The notes under the pieces: model-generated
The model's input: only the letters and a program-made list of their open reading frames with translations
Database searches by the model: none
Told to the model about the DNA's origin: nothing
Shown: one piece after another, positions 17,062 through 24,736 of the stretch
How the letters are laid out: each line of letters starts with the position of its first letter
Numbering within the stretch: the first letter of the stretch is position 1
Source: Myxococcales bacterium
GTDB lineage: Bacteria > Myxococcota_A > Polyangia > Palsa-1104 > JAEUJZ01
Direction: 5' to 3'
DNA: 58,006 nucleotides
NCBI GenBank assembly: GCA_016794505.1
Contig: JAEUJZ010000156.1
Location: 1-58,006, forward strand
Position numbers and translations under genes: made by a program

Positions 17062-18240
17062 ATGCGCGCTGTCTGCACAGCCCGGCCCAAGACCCCACGC
17101 TGCGACGAGCAGAAGGCGCTCCCGACGTCTCTTCCACAGAAGCGTCTTTCGCTGCGCAGGTCACGCGGGCGGGCGCTGATCGCGCTGCTTTTGGGCCTGG
17201 CCTGCTTTGGGCTTTCGCCCAACCTGCGCGTGCTGGCCGATCCACTGCCGCTGGCTCCGCTGAGCGATGCACCCCACGTCGTACGCCCGGCCACCGTCGA
17301 GCGCGCCCTGACCGCGCTGCAGGCCCTGCGGCTTCCTAGCGATCCCGACGACGACAGCAAAGCCATCGAGCGGGTCTATGCCAAGCTCGACCTGCGCACC
17401 AAGTTCAAAGACTGCTGCGGCTATCCACTCGGCGAGCGCGGCACCTTCAAGATGACGTTTTACTGGCTGGCCTACGAAAGCGAGTACGCCAACGAGCCGG
17501 CCCGCGTCGACATTTACACCCGCCAGGGCTTTATCCTCGGGCGCTTTCCGCAGACCTTTGTGTTCGAGTTCAAGCTGGAAGGCTCGGCGGTGCTGCGCGA
17601 TGGCCGCGTGCTGAACTATGACGGGCGCTGCCCGTACGGCATTGGCTTCTGCTTTCAGACGCTGGATCCCATCGAGCATCCGCTGGGCAAAGGCGGGCAG
17701 GGGCGGGCGCTTTGGCCCTATCGCTCGGTCGCGGTGGATCCGCGCTTCGTGCCGCTGGGAACGCCGCTGTTTCTGCCCGAGATGGTCGGGATGATCCTGC
17801 CCGATGGCTCGCGTCACGACGGCTGCGTACGCGCCGATGACACGGGCGGCAACATCCGCAGGCGCGAGCTCGATTTCTTTGTCGAAAGCTACGCCAACTA
17901 CAAGTTCCTCGACGAGCAGCTTGCCGGCGACAACCACGTCACGCCGTACATCGAAGAAGCGCGCTGCGCGTACCTGCGCACTGTCGATCCCAGCCTGGAT
18001 CGCCGCAGCGAAGAAGCCGACTGGGCCAAGCTGCACGAGCACAAAGCCACGCCGAGCAAGTCCAAGCAGCGCCCGAAAGCAAAGCCGTCGAAGTCTTCCT
18101 CGAAACCGGTGGCCAAGCTGCCGCAGCGGCCCCCGCCCGTGCTGACCCGCAACAAGGGCGCGTCGCTGACGCGTCGCCACCCCACCGTCTTGGGCGAACA
18201 CGAAAAAAAGAAGCGCGCCAGCCTGAACCGACGCAGCTAA
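17062..18240 (+). CDS. Exported 3D-domain protein (MltA/RpfB-type double-psi barrel)
   Basis: Predicted 392 residues. A basic N-terminus and hydrophobic segment (about 38-55, ALIALLLGLACFGLSP) indicate export. The C-terminal half of the folded part contains the 3D signature: RSVAVDPRFVPLGTPLFLPE (about 225-245), then HDGCVRADDTGGNIRRRELD (about 252-272) with the three conserved Asp. 3D domains are found in lytic transglycosylases (MltA) and resuscitation-promoting factors and act on peptidoglycan; here the catalytic partner domain is not evident. After residue about 320 the tail is Lys/Ser/Pro rich (KQRPKAKPSKSSSKPVAK), a likely cell-wall or polyanion-binding extension. Stand-alone gene between the lipid kinase and thioredoxin. 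Confidence 0.8.
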   Translation: MRAVCTARPKTPRCDEQKALPTSLPQKRLSLRRSRGRALIALLLGLACFGLSPNLRVLADPLPLAPLSDAPHVVRPATVERALTALQALRLPSDPDDDSKAIERVYAKLDLRTKFKDCCGYPLGERGTFKMTFYWLAYESEYANEPARVDIYTRQGFILGRFPQTFVFEFKLEGSAVLRDGRVLNYDGRCPYGIGFCFQTLDPIEHPLGKGGQGRALWPYRSVAVDPRFVPLGTPLFLPEMVGMILPDGSRHDGCVRADDTGGNIRRRELDFFVESYANYKFLDEQLAGDNHVTPYIEEARCAYLRTVDPSLDRRSEEADWAKLHEHKATPSKSKQRPKAKPSKSSSKPVAKLPQRPPPVLTRNKGASLTRRHPTVLGEHEKKKRASLNRRS

Positions 18241-18381
18241 GCACCGCGGTCAAGGCATCTGGATCAGGTGCTGCGCTCTGCCTACGTCCGTGGACAGAAG
18301 TCCGCCGCTTGACGTCGCAATCGACTAGAGTCGCCGGGACCTTATATCCCCAATCCAACAAAGAAAGCGTAGGTTCCGCCG

Positions 18382-18783
18382 ATGTCCACCGTGCAGATCA
18401 CCATGAAGAACTTTGAAGAGACCGTGCAGAAGCCAGGCATCTTGGTGCTGGACTTTTGGGCTTCGTGGTGCGGCCCCTGCCGTACTTTTGCACCGATCTT
18501 TGAAGCGGCCGCAGAGCGTCATCCCGACGCGACCTTCGGCAAGGTCAACACGGATGAAGAAGGCGAGCTGGCCGCGGGCTTCGGCATCGAGTCCATCCCG
18601 ACCCTGATGGTGTTCCGCGACAACGTGCTGCTATTCGCCGAGCCAGGGGTGATGCGCCCCGGCGATCTCGACGAGCTGCTCAAGAAAGTTCGCGGTCTGG
18701 ACATGGACGATGTGCGCAAGCAGATCGCCGAGCACGAGCATGATCACGAGGGCTGTGATCACGACCACGATCACGATCACTAA
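18382..18783 (+). CDS. Thioredoxin with a His/Asp-rich C-terminal tail
   Basis: Predicted 133-residue cytoplasmic disulfide reductase. The fold starts with ITMKNFEETV, carries the active site WCGPC (29-33) in FWASWCGPCR, and the cis-Pro loop SIPTLMVF. Normal thioredoxins end near residue 108; here a further 17-residue tail (117-133) consists almost only of His, Asp and Glu with one Cys and looks suited to binding Zn, Ni or Cu. The gene sits alone, with a 141-bp upstream gap and a convergent YfhO-type gene downstream. Whether the tail buffers metal or directs the enzyme to metalloprotein partners is inference. Confidence 0.93.
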   Translation: MSTVQITMKNFEETVQKPGILVLDFWASWCGPCRTFAPIFEAAAERHPDATFGKVNTDEEGELAAGFGIESIPTLMVFRDNVLLFAEPGVMRPGDLDELLKKVRGLDMDDVRKQIAEHEHDHEGCDHDHDHDH

Positions 18784-18799
18784 GACCGTCGCTGCGCAG

Positions 18800-18830
18800 C
18801 CAGCCACCGACATTCACACCCCATGGCTGG
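18800..18830. terminator. Hairpin between convergent thioredoxin and YfhO-type genes
   Basis: CCAGCCA (18800-18806) pairs with TGGCTGG (18824-18830) around a 17-nt loop, followed on the plus strand by a short T-rich stretch (TCTTTTCCTT). A modest Rho-independent terminator candidate for the thioredoxin gene. Confidence 0.4.
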
Positions 18831-18853
18831 CGGGTGTCTTTTCCTTCGTACCG

Positions 18854-20608
18854 TCACGCTTGCTGGGCCTTGGCTCTTCGCCAGCGCGCCCATATGAACA
18901 GGGCCAGCGCGGCCATCCCACCCACACATGACAGCCAACTTCCGACGATAAATGTCGTCGGGCGATAGCGCACCGTCACGTGATGCGCCCCCGCCGAAAG
19001 GCGCACGGCCAAGCGGCCTCCGTCGCGATCGCGAGGGTGCTTTTCGCCAAACTTTTCGATCGTGCCCATGCTGGTCTGAAAGTGCTCGTTCCAGTTGCTG
19101 TTCAGCAAGACCAAGGTCTCGCTGGTGAGCTGCACACGCAGCTCGATGCGGCTGGGTGCAAAGTGCGTCACCGTCACTTGTCCGACGCTGGGATCAAGCA
19201 GGCGAGCCTGTGGCACGTCGCCCAGATCCAGCTCTTTGGCGCGCTGAAGCGGTGCTTCTTCGTCGCAGCCGATGACGCCATGGTTCAAAAGGATGTCGGG
19301 CAGCATGGTGCGCCAGTGGCTCTGCACTTGATAAAACGGCGCGCCCACTGACGCTGCGGGAAACGCGGAAAGCGGCGTACCGCGATACAGCCACGCGGTA
19401 TAGGCGATGCTTTCGACGGCAAACACCGAAAACAAGAGCCACATCGCCAAGCGACGCTGCGGACGCGTCACGAGCAGGCTCTGCGCCGTCACGGCCGCCA
19501 ACAACGATGCCGCAAGCGCGGTGAGCAAGATGTACCGCGAAGGCACGCGCAGATCGCGAAACAGCGGCAGCTTTTTCAACAGCCCCCACGGCCCAAACGG
19601 CAGCGCGCTGCCCGCCGCAATGGCTATCCCCACGATGAAAACCAGCCACAGATCCCAGCGCGCCCGCAGCGTTTGCCGACGCAGCGCAAGCAGCAAGAGC
19701 GGCCAGATCAAGATCGGCAGCTTCCAGCCGTACTCGTGAAAGGCATACGGCTTGCCGGCGACTGCTCCCATGCCATGCCAGAGCACGGCGGCCTTCAGCA
19801 AAAAGGGCAGCACGTTGAAGTCGGTCTGGTTCATCGGTCGCGGGTGGTCGATGGCGAACTGCAGCGCTGGAAGCAATCGCAGCGCACCGATCAACACCGT
19901 CGCCAACACGGCCAACAAAAGCGCCCAGACGGGCCGCGCATCCCGCCGCTGGATCAGCGCAACCAGCGCCCCCAAGGCCAAGCCGACAGTGGCCATGGCC
20001 GGCGTGGTGGTGCCGCCCAAGCCGATCAGCCAGGCCATCAGCGCGCCGAGCGGAATCGCCCACTCAAGCTGCGTATGCGCCCGTCGCTGGCACAGCAGCA
20101 TATACGGCAGAAGCGCTGCGCCCGCGAAGTTCAGGTGACCTACCGCAAGGTGCAGCCCAAACCAGCCGCAGCCGGCGAACGAAATGGCCGCAAGCAGCGC
20201 CGCATCGTCGTCGAGCCCGTGCTCGCGAGCTAGGCGATACATACCGTCCTGCGCCAAAAACAGGTACGTCACCAACATCAGCTTGGCGCCGAGCGCGGTG
20301 CCAAACAGCAGCGCCAAGACAAACGTCGGCGCGGCAATCGTCGCTTGCGGGTTGGCCAGATACACTTGCCCGCCGCAGGTCCAGGGATTCCACAGCGGAA
20401 AATCGCCGTACCACAGCACGCTGCGCCGCCCAGCTTCCAGCCATGCCAGGAAATAGCGAAAGTCATAGGTATCGGGATAGGCCCCCGGCCGCACGAACAG
20501 CGGTGCCACCAGCGCAAAGCCGAACAGCAGGAACAACAGGCTGCGCAGCCAGGCAGGCAGCGGCTTGGGGAAAGTCGACGAGGCAGTTCCTTCGGAGAGC
20601 AGCGACAT
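18854..20608 (-). CDS. YfhO-type polytopic membrane protein
   Basis: Predicted 584-residue protein with about ten membrane helices and a C-terminal soluble domain of about 170 residues. The N-terminal loop YFLAWLEAGRRSVLWYGDFP followed by WNPWTCGG and ANPQA matches the extracytoplasmic motif of YfhO and related GT-C-like membrane proteins, which take part in glycosylation of cell-wall polymers in Bacillus. The ATG at 20608 is chosen over the GTG at 20617 because TATAGT lies 7 bp before the ATG and would overlap the GTG. Single-gene unit, convergent with thioredoxin and divergent from the Asp-tail gene. Confidence 0.8.
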   Translation of the reverse strand: MSLLSEGTASSTFPKPLPAWLRSLLFLLFGFALVAPLFVRPGAYPDTYDFRYFLAWLEAGRRSVLWYGDFPLWNPWTCGGQVYLANPQATIAAPTFVLALLFGTALGAKLMLVTYLFLAQDGMYRLAREHGLDDDAALLAAISFAGCGWFGLHLAVGHLNFAGAALLPYMLLCQRRAHTQLEWAIPLGALMAWLIGLGGTTTPAMATVGLALGALVALIQRRDARPVWALLLAVLATVLIGALRLLPALQFAIDHPRPMNQTDFNVLPFLLKAAVLWHGMGAVAGKPYAFHEYGWKLPILIWPLLLLALRRQTLRARWDLWLVFIVGIAIAAGSALPFGPWGLLKKLPLFRDLRVPSRYILLTALAASLLAAVTAQSLLVTRPQRRLAMWLLFSVFAVESIAYTAWLYRGTPLSAFPAASVGAPFYQVQSHWRTMLPDILLNHGVIGCDEEAPLQRAKELDLGDVPQARLLDPSVGQVTVTHFAPSRIELRVQLTSETLVLLNSNWNEHFQTSMGTIEKFGEKHPRDRDGGRLAVRLSAGAHHVTVRYRPTTFIVGSWLSCVGGMAALALFIWARWRRAKAQQA

Positions 20609-20615
20609 CGGGCGC

Positions 20616-20621
20616 ACTATA
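20616..20621 (-). promoter_or_regulatory. -10 box 7 bp before the YfhO-type gene
   Basis: TATAGT on the minus strand, then GCGCCCG, then ATG at 20608. Leaderless spacing. TTGACG occurs 24 bp further up, too far to be a standard -35. Confidence 0.45.
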
Positions 20622-20699
20622 CCGACTCGCGCGGCCGGACCCTATCGTCAAGCCATGCTTGTTGACTTCCCAATCTCCTCTGCCTTAAATCAGACCACC

Positions 20700-21041
20700 A
20701 TGATCATTCAGCGCACCGACCCCCGCTTCTGGGACGTACGCGTCGTCGAGCGCCGCATCCGCCGCGGCGAGCTTCAGCGCAGCGATCTCGAAGCCTATCT
20801 CGACAAGCTTCCCGATGTATCTGAGCTGTCTACGATCTCAAAGCCGCTCGAAGAGCCCGATGATCGCGCCCGCGAACGTCGAGCCGCCAAGGCCGCCAAG
20901 CCCAGCCTGATTGCTACGCGTCCGTCCGTCCGCGCCGACGACATCCTTGACGACGACGATGATGATGACGATCTGATGATGGCCGACGACGACGATGATG
21001 ATGACGACGACGGCGACATCGACGACGATGACGAAGAGTAG
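20700..21041 (+). CDS. Hypothetical protein with a poly-aspartate tail
   Basis: Predicted 113 residues from ATG 20700; an in-frame ATG at 20655 is an alternative and neither has a ribosome site. Residues 1-45 (MIIQRTDPRFWDVRVVERRI onward, RRGELQRSDLEAYLDKLPDV) look like a compact helical motif; 46-75 is basic and Ala-rich; the last 35 residues are almost all Asp with two Met and a Gly. The tail is encoded by alternating GAC and GAT codons, producing a low-complexity DNA tract. Its end overlaps the next gene by 14 bp in a different frame. Function unknown; acidic tails often bind basic proteins or metal. Confidence 0.65.
   Translation: MIIQRTDPRFWDVRVVERRIRRGELQRSDLEAYLDKLPDVSELSTISKPLEEPDDRARERRAAKAAKPSLIATRPSVRADDILDDDDDDDDLMMADDDDDDDDDGDIDDDDEE
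20941..21035 (+). repeat. GAC/GAT low-complexity codon tract
   Basis: A run of about thirty Asp codons interrupted by a few others. It encodes the acidic tail and also contains the start of the DUF1844 gene. Prone to slippage in units of 3, which would change tail length but keep frame. Confidence 0.7.
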
Positions 21042-21327
21042 CGATCACGAGGGCTCGGCCCCAAGCGCAGCCACCAGCCCGCACGAAGCGATCGACTTCG
21101 CGACGTTTGTGATGTCGCTGGCTGCTTCCGCTTTGATCAACCTCGGCGAGCACGAAGACGATCAAGGCAAGCTCAACGTCAACCTTCCTCTGGCCAAACA
21201 GAGCATCGAGATCCTCGGCATGCTGCGCGAAAAGACGCGCGGCAACCTGTCCGCCGAAGAGCAGAGCACGCTAGAGAGCGTGCTGTACGATCTGCGCCTG
21301 CGCTTCCTAAAACACCAGCGCCCCTAA
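21028..21327 (+). CDS. DUF1844-family protein
   Basis: Predicted 99-residue soluble protein. The core IDFATFVMSLAASALINLGE (about 22-41) and NLPLAKQSIEILGMLREKT then NLSAEEQSTLESVLYDLRLR are the recognisable DUF1844 pattern. The function of that family is unknown. Its ATG lies inside the poly-Asp codon tract of the preceding gene (14-bp overlap, different frame), so translation is probably coupled and the repeat tract forms its ribosome-loading region. Confidence 0.85.
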   Translation: MTKSSDHEGSAPSAATSPHEAIDFATFVMSLAASALINLGEHEDDQGKLNVNLPLAKQSIEILGMLREKTRGNLSAEEQSTLESVLYDLRLRFLKHQRP

Positions 21328-21334
21328 GCGCGGC

Positions 21335-21376
21335 CCAGATCGTCTGCGCCAGATCGTCTGCGCCAGATCGTCGGTG
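21335..21376. repeat. Three tandem 14-bp copies between DUF1844 and hydrolase genes
   Basis: CCAGATCGTCTGCG occurs at 21335-21348 and 21349-21362 exactly, and 21363-21376 with changes in the last four bases. It sits just after the DUF1844 stop and about 50 bp before the hydrolase start. Confidence 0.8.
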
Positions 21377-21428
21377 CCACATCGGCGTCCAAGGTTCCAT
21401 CCATCCCCTGCAAGCGGTCGAGGTATCC

Positions 21429-22091
21429 ATGCAATCCAGCATTTCGTTTTCTACGTCGGCGGGCTCGGCAAGTGGCTACTTGGCTCGTCCCGGTCAACAC
21501 AAAGTCGGCGTGATCGTCCTGCAAGAGTGGTGGGGCTTGGTGCCGCACATCAAAGAGGTCGCCGGACGCTTCGCCCAAGCTGGCTTCGTCGCCCTGGCCC
21601 CCGACCTGTACCACGGCAAGAGCACCGTCGATGCAGAAGAGGCCTCGCACCTGATGAAGGGCCTGGACTGGGGACGCGCCGCGCAAGAGATCGCGGGGGC
21701 CGTCGAGTATCTGCGCCACAACGAAGGCTGCACGCGCGTCGCAGTGGTTGGCTTCTGCATGGGCGGTGCGCTGTCGGTAATCGCAGCCAGCCAGCCAGGC
21801 GTCGACGCCTATGCCGCCTTCTATGGCTTCCCGCCGAGCGGTGCCGCAAACCTGGACGCCATCCACAGTCCGGGGCTTTTGTTCTTCGGCGAAAAAGAGA
21901 CGTTCTTTTCGGTTCCTGACGCCAAGGCCTTCGCTGAAAAGCAGACGGCGCGCGGCATTGCCACCGAAGTGATCGTCTACGAAGGCGCGGGACACGCGTT
22001 CTTCAACGACACGCGAAAAGAAGCCTTCCGTCGGGCTCCCGCCAATGACTCATGGCGTCGCACACTGACGCTGTTTTCGTCGCTGCGCTAG
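21429..22091 (+). CDS. Dienelactone hydrolase-family alpha/beta hydrolase
   Basis: Predicted 220-residue cytosolic hydrolase. Family features are LQEWWGLVPHIKEVA (about 30-45), the nucleophile motif GFCMGGA with Cys in place of Ser (about 113-119), and the C-terminal GAGHAFFND carrying the His of the Cys-Asp-His triad. DLH enzymes open enol-lactones, but many homologues act on unknown esters. GAGG lies 7 bp before the ATG. The upstream 14-bp repeats may lie in its promoter region. Confidence 0.88.
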   Translation: MQSSISFSTSAGSASGYLARPGQHKVGVIVLQEWWGLVPHIKEVAGRFAQAGFVALAPDLYHGKSTVDAEEASHLMKGLDWGRAAQEIAGAVEYLRHNEGCTRVAVVGFCMGGALSVIAASQPGVDAYAAFYGFPPSGAANLDAIHSPGLLFFGEKETFFSVPDAKAFAEKQTARGIATEVIVYEGAGHAFFNDTRKEAFRRAPANDSWRRTLTLFSSLR

Positions 22092-22160
22092 CGCCCTTGT
22101 CCCCTGCTGCCCTCTTGGGGCGATGGGCGCGCCTGCTCGACGGAAAAATCGGTCGCGTGG

Positions 22161-22166
22161 TATGTT
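22161..22166 (+). promoter_or_regulatory. -10 box 6 bp before the Zn-ribbon gene
   Basis: TATGTT, then GCAAGC, then ATG at 22173; preceded by TGG (a partial extended -10). Leaderless spacing. Confidence 0.4.
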
Positions 22167-22172
22167 GCAAGC

Positions 22173-22547
22173 ATGAGCAAGAGCTACAAGTGCCCGCTTT
22201 GCGACAACGAGGTGGACGCCGCCGCAACGGTCTGCAGCAACAAAGCCTGCCGCGCTGAGCTGGCCTTCTGCTCACACTGCCGCGACATCACGACGTATAC
22301 GCTGGCCGAAGAGCGCACCGGCAAGCGGCGCACGGCGTATCGCTGTGACCGCTGTCAGCGACTCGGAGTCAAGTGCTACACGTGGCAGAGCGGCGGGTAC
22401 TGCAACGGCCTGGCCCGAACCGGTGAGCGGATCGACATGCCACTCTGTGCCAACTGCACCTCGCGCGCGGCCGAGGTCTCGCGCCAAGTGCTTAGCTGGA
22501 CCCTGATCGGCGCCGTCGGTGCCATCGTGCGCGGGCGCGGCAAGTAA
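22173..22547 (+). CDS. Zinc-ribbon protein of unknown function
   Basis: Predicted 124 residues with at least five Cys pairs or near pairs: CPLC (7-10), CSNKAC, CSHC, CDRC, and CANC near residue 95, suggesting two or more Zn ribbons. A C-terminal hydrophobic segment SWTLIGAVGAIVRGRGK could be a short membrane or amphipathic helix. No enzymatic motif. It lies between the hydrolase and the homoserine-kinase-like gene, 29 bp ahead of the latter, so co-transcription is likely. Confidence 0.75.
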   Translation: MSKSYKCPLCDNEVDAAATVCSNKACRAELAFCSHCRDITTYTLAEERTGKRRTAYRCDRCQRLGVKCYTWQSGGYCNGLARTGERIDMPLCANCTSRAAEVSRQVLSWTLIGAVGAIVRGRGK

Positions 22548-22576
22548 GCCGGCCTTGGCGAAGAAGCGCGCCAGAC

Positions 22577-23740
22577 ATGAACCCGTTTGTTTCGCCACCC
22601 AAGACACGGCTTGGTGCGGATGAGATTCAGGCGATCCTGCGCCAGTACAGCCTGCGCCTGCGCGATTTCGCAGCGATTCCGCAGGGCACGATCAACTCGA
22701 ACTATTGCGTTTATTCCGACGAAGGAACGCTGTTCTTGCGCGTCTGCGAAGGCAAGTCGCTGGCCGACGCGGCGTTCGAGTCCTCGCTGATCTGGCACCT
22801 GGGCACACGCGGTCTGCGCACGCCTCCGCTTTGGCGCACGCGCAGCGGCAGTCCGTTTGTGCCGTTTCGCCCTGGTCAGCCGGTGATGCTGTTTTCTTGG
22901 GTCGAGGGACGCCAGCTCACCGACGCTGAGCTCGACGAAGCCTACGCCTTTCACATCGGCGAGCTTCTGGCCCAGCTGCATCTTTCGACGGCCGATCTGC
23001 GCCATGGCCACGTCGGCATCTATACGTCGCGGCACATCGCGGATCGGCTGCAGCGCATGCAGAACGACGCGCTGGCGCAAGCCGCGGTGGGCTCGGTGCT
23101 GACCTCTCTTGCGCGCGAGCTTGATTGGCTGTCGCGGACCCGCCTGCGCACGCTGCCGCGCGGCATCGGTCACAGCGACCTGTTCCCCGACAACCTGCTG
23201 TTTCCCAAAAAGCCGCCGCGCCACCGCCTAGGCTCGCTCAGCACACCCCCGCAGCACAGCGGCTGGGTCCTGGATCTGGAGCAAGCTGCGACGGTTCCTT
23301 TGATCTATGACCTAGCCGTGTCGCTGCTGGCCTGCTGTGCGCCGGTTCCCGAGCTGGCGATGCAGACGGCAACCGACCATGACCACGACGAGCCGCCTGA
23401 GCAGCCCGAGGCTGCTTCTGACTCAATGGCCGACGCCACGGCCGCATCCGATTCCGGCCGCATGGGCCCGCTTCAGTCTCATACCGCTCGCGCGCTGGTT
23501 GCCGGCTATCAGTCTCTGCGGGCGCTGTCGTCGGAAGAGTGGCGCGGCTTGTATGCCGAGCTGCGGTTTGCCGCCGTGCGCTTCACCATCACCCGCCTGA
23601 CCGATGTGCATCGCTATGGCAGCGTGGCGCCGATCTCAGTCGTCGCTGGCAAGGACTTCCGCGCGTTCCTGTGGCGGCTGCACCGCTTGATCGCCACCTC
23701 GGACGAGCAGTTGTGTGCGCACCTTCAGCAGCCGTTCTGA
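22577..23740 (+). CDS. thrB: APH-fold kinase, probable type II homoserine kinase
   Basis: Predicted 387-residue cytosolic kinase. N-terminal lobe: IPQGTINSNYCVYSDEG (38-54), in the place of the GGxxNxxF nucleotide loop of this family, then LFLRVCE. C-terminal lobe: catalytic loop GIGHSDLFPDNLLF with the Asp and Asn, then the metal-binding VLDLEQAATVPLIYDLAVSL. These match the ThrB2/choline-kinase-like homoserine kinases that make O-phosphohomoserine for threonine synthesis. A hydrophilic stretch of about 45 residues (His/Asp/Glu/Ala rich) is inserted after the metal motif. It precedes accA by 18 bp. Another small-molecule APH-type kinase cannot be excluded. Confidence 0.65.
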   Translation: MNPFVSPPKTRLGADEIQAILRQYSLRLRDFAAIPQGTINSNYCVYSDEGTLFLRVCEGKSLADAAFESSLIWHLGTRGLRTPPLWRTRSGSPFVPFRPGQPVMLFSWVEGRQLTDAELDEAYAFHIGELLAQLHLSTADLRHGHVGIYTSRHIADRLQRMQNDALAQAAVGSVLTSLARELDWLSRTRLRTLPRGIGHSDLFPDNLLFPKKPPRHRLGSLSTPPQHSGWVLDLEQAATVPLIYDLAVSLLACCAPVPELAMQTATDHDHDEPPEQPEAASDSMADATAASDSGRMGPLQSHTARALVAGYQSLRALSSEEWRGLYAELRFAAVRFTITRLTDVHRYGSVAPISVVAGKDFRAFLWRLHRLIATSDEQLCAHLQQPF

Positions 23741-23758
23741 TAGCATCACGCCGTCCCG

Positions 23759-24733
23759 ATGATCGATCCCCGACAGAGCCTTGATTTTGAGCGCCCACTC
23801 GTCGAGCTAGAGAACAAGATCGAAGAGCTGAAGCGGCTGGCTGGCGGTGAGCTTTTGGCGGCCGAGATCCGGTTGTTAGAGCGCCGTGCCCAGCGGGCGC
23901 GCGAGGAGATCTTCGCAGCCCTGACCCCGTGGCAGAAGGTGCTGCTGTCGCGCCATCCGCTGCGTCCGTATGCCATGGACTATGTCAGTCGCATGTGCAG
24001 CGAGTTCATCGAGCTACACGGCGATCGCGCCTTCCGTGACGACGAAGCCATCGTCGCTGGCCTGGCTCGCCTGCGTGCGTGGGACAACCAGTCCATTCTG
24101 CTGCTTGCGCATCAAAAAGGGCGCGGCACCAAAGAAGCGGTGCGCCGCAACTTCGGCATGCCACGTCCCGAGGGCTATCGCAAAGCGCGTCGGCTGATGG
24201 ATCTGGCCGCGCGATTCCGTCTGCCCATCGTCGCGCTGATCGACACGCCAGGCGCCTTCCCCGGCATCGACGCTGAAGAGCGCGGTCAAGCCGAGGCCAT
24301 CGCCAAGAACCTGGAAGTCATGGCCGGGCTTCCGGTACCGATCGTCGCGGCGGTCATCGGTGAAGGAGGCTCAGGCGGGGCCTTGGCCATCGGCGTCTGC
24401 GACCGCTTGCTGATGCTGGAATTTTCCGTGTACTCAGTCATTTCTCCCGAGGGCTGCGCCTCGATCTTGTGGAAAGACCAAGGCAAGGTCGATCAAGCCG
24501 CAGCACAGATGAAGATGACCGCCGAGGATCTTAAGTCGCTGGGTGTCGTCGACGAAGTGCTGCGCGAGCCACCGGGCGGAGCACACCATAGCTATGACGA
24601 AGCCGCCATGATCGTCGGTGACGCCGTCGCTCGTCACCTGCGCGAGCTGTCCGTCCTGCCGCAGGAAGGCCTGCTCGACGGTCGCTACGCCAAGTATCGC
24701 GCGCTCGGCCGCTTTGAAGAGCCTCGCAGCTGA
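23759..24733 (+). CDS. accA: Acetyl-CoA carboxylase carboxyltransferase subunit alpha
   Basis: Cytosolic subunit that, with AccD, transfers CO2 from biotin-carboxyl carrier to acetyl-CoA in the first step of fatty acid synthesis. 324 residues, the normal length. The N-terminal coiled segment (FERPLVELENKIEELKRLA), the HGDRAFRDD region, GRGTKEAVRRNFGMPRPEGY and the oxyanion-type GEGGSGGALAIG are all present, as is VYSVISPEGCASILWKD. No accD lies in the window, so the two subunits are encoded apart. TAGCAT lies 12 bp before the ATG. Its stop is 3 bp from the end of the convergent gene. Confidence 0.95.
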   Translation: MIDPRQSLDFERPLVELENKIEELKRLAGGELLAAEIRLLERRAQRAREEIFAALTPWQKVLLSRHPLRPYAMDYVSRMCSEFIELHGDRAFRDDEAIVAGLARLRAWDNQSILLLAHQKGRGTKEAVRRNFGMPRPEGYRKARRLMDLAARFRLPIVALIDTPGAFPGIDAEERGQAEAIAKNLEVMAGLPVPIVAAVIGEGGSGGALAIGVCDRLLMLEFSVYSVISPEGCASILWKDQGKVDQAAAQMKMTAEDLKSLGVVDEVLREPPGGAHHSYDEAAMIVGDAVARHLRELSVLPQEGLLDGRYAKYRALGRFEEPRS

Positions 24734-24736
24734 CGC

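Noticed and set aside
18309..18331. TTGACG plus TAGAGT as a thioredoxin promoter
   Set aside because: Spacing between the hexamers is only 11 bp; no proper -10 lies at 16-18 bp.
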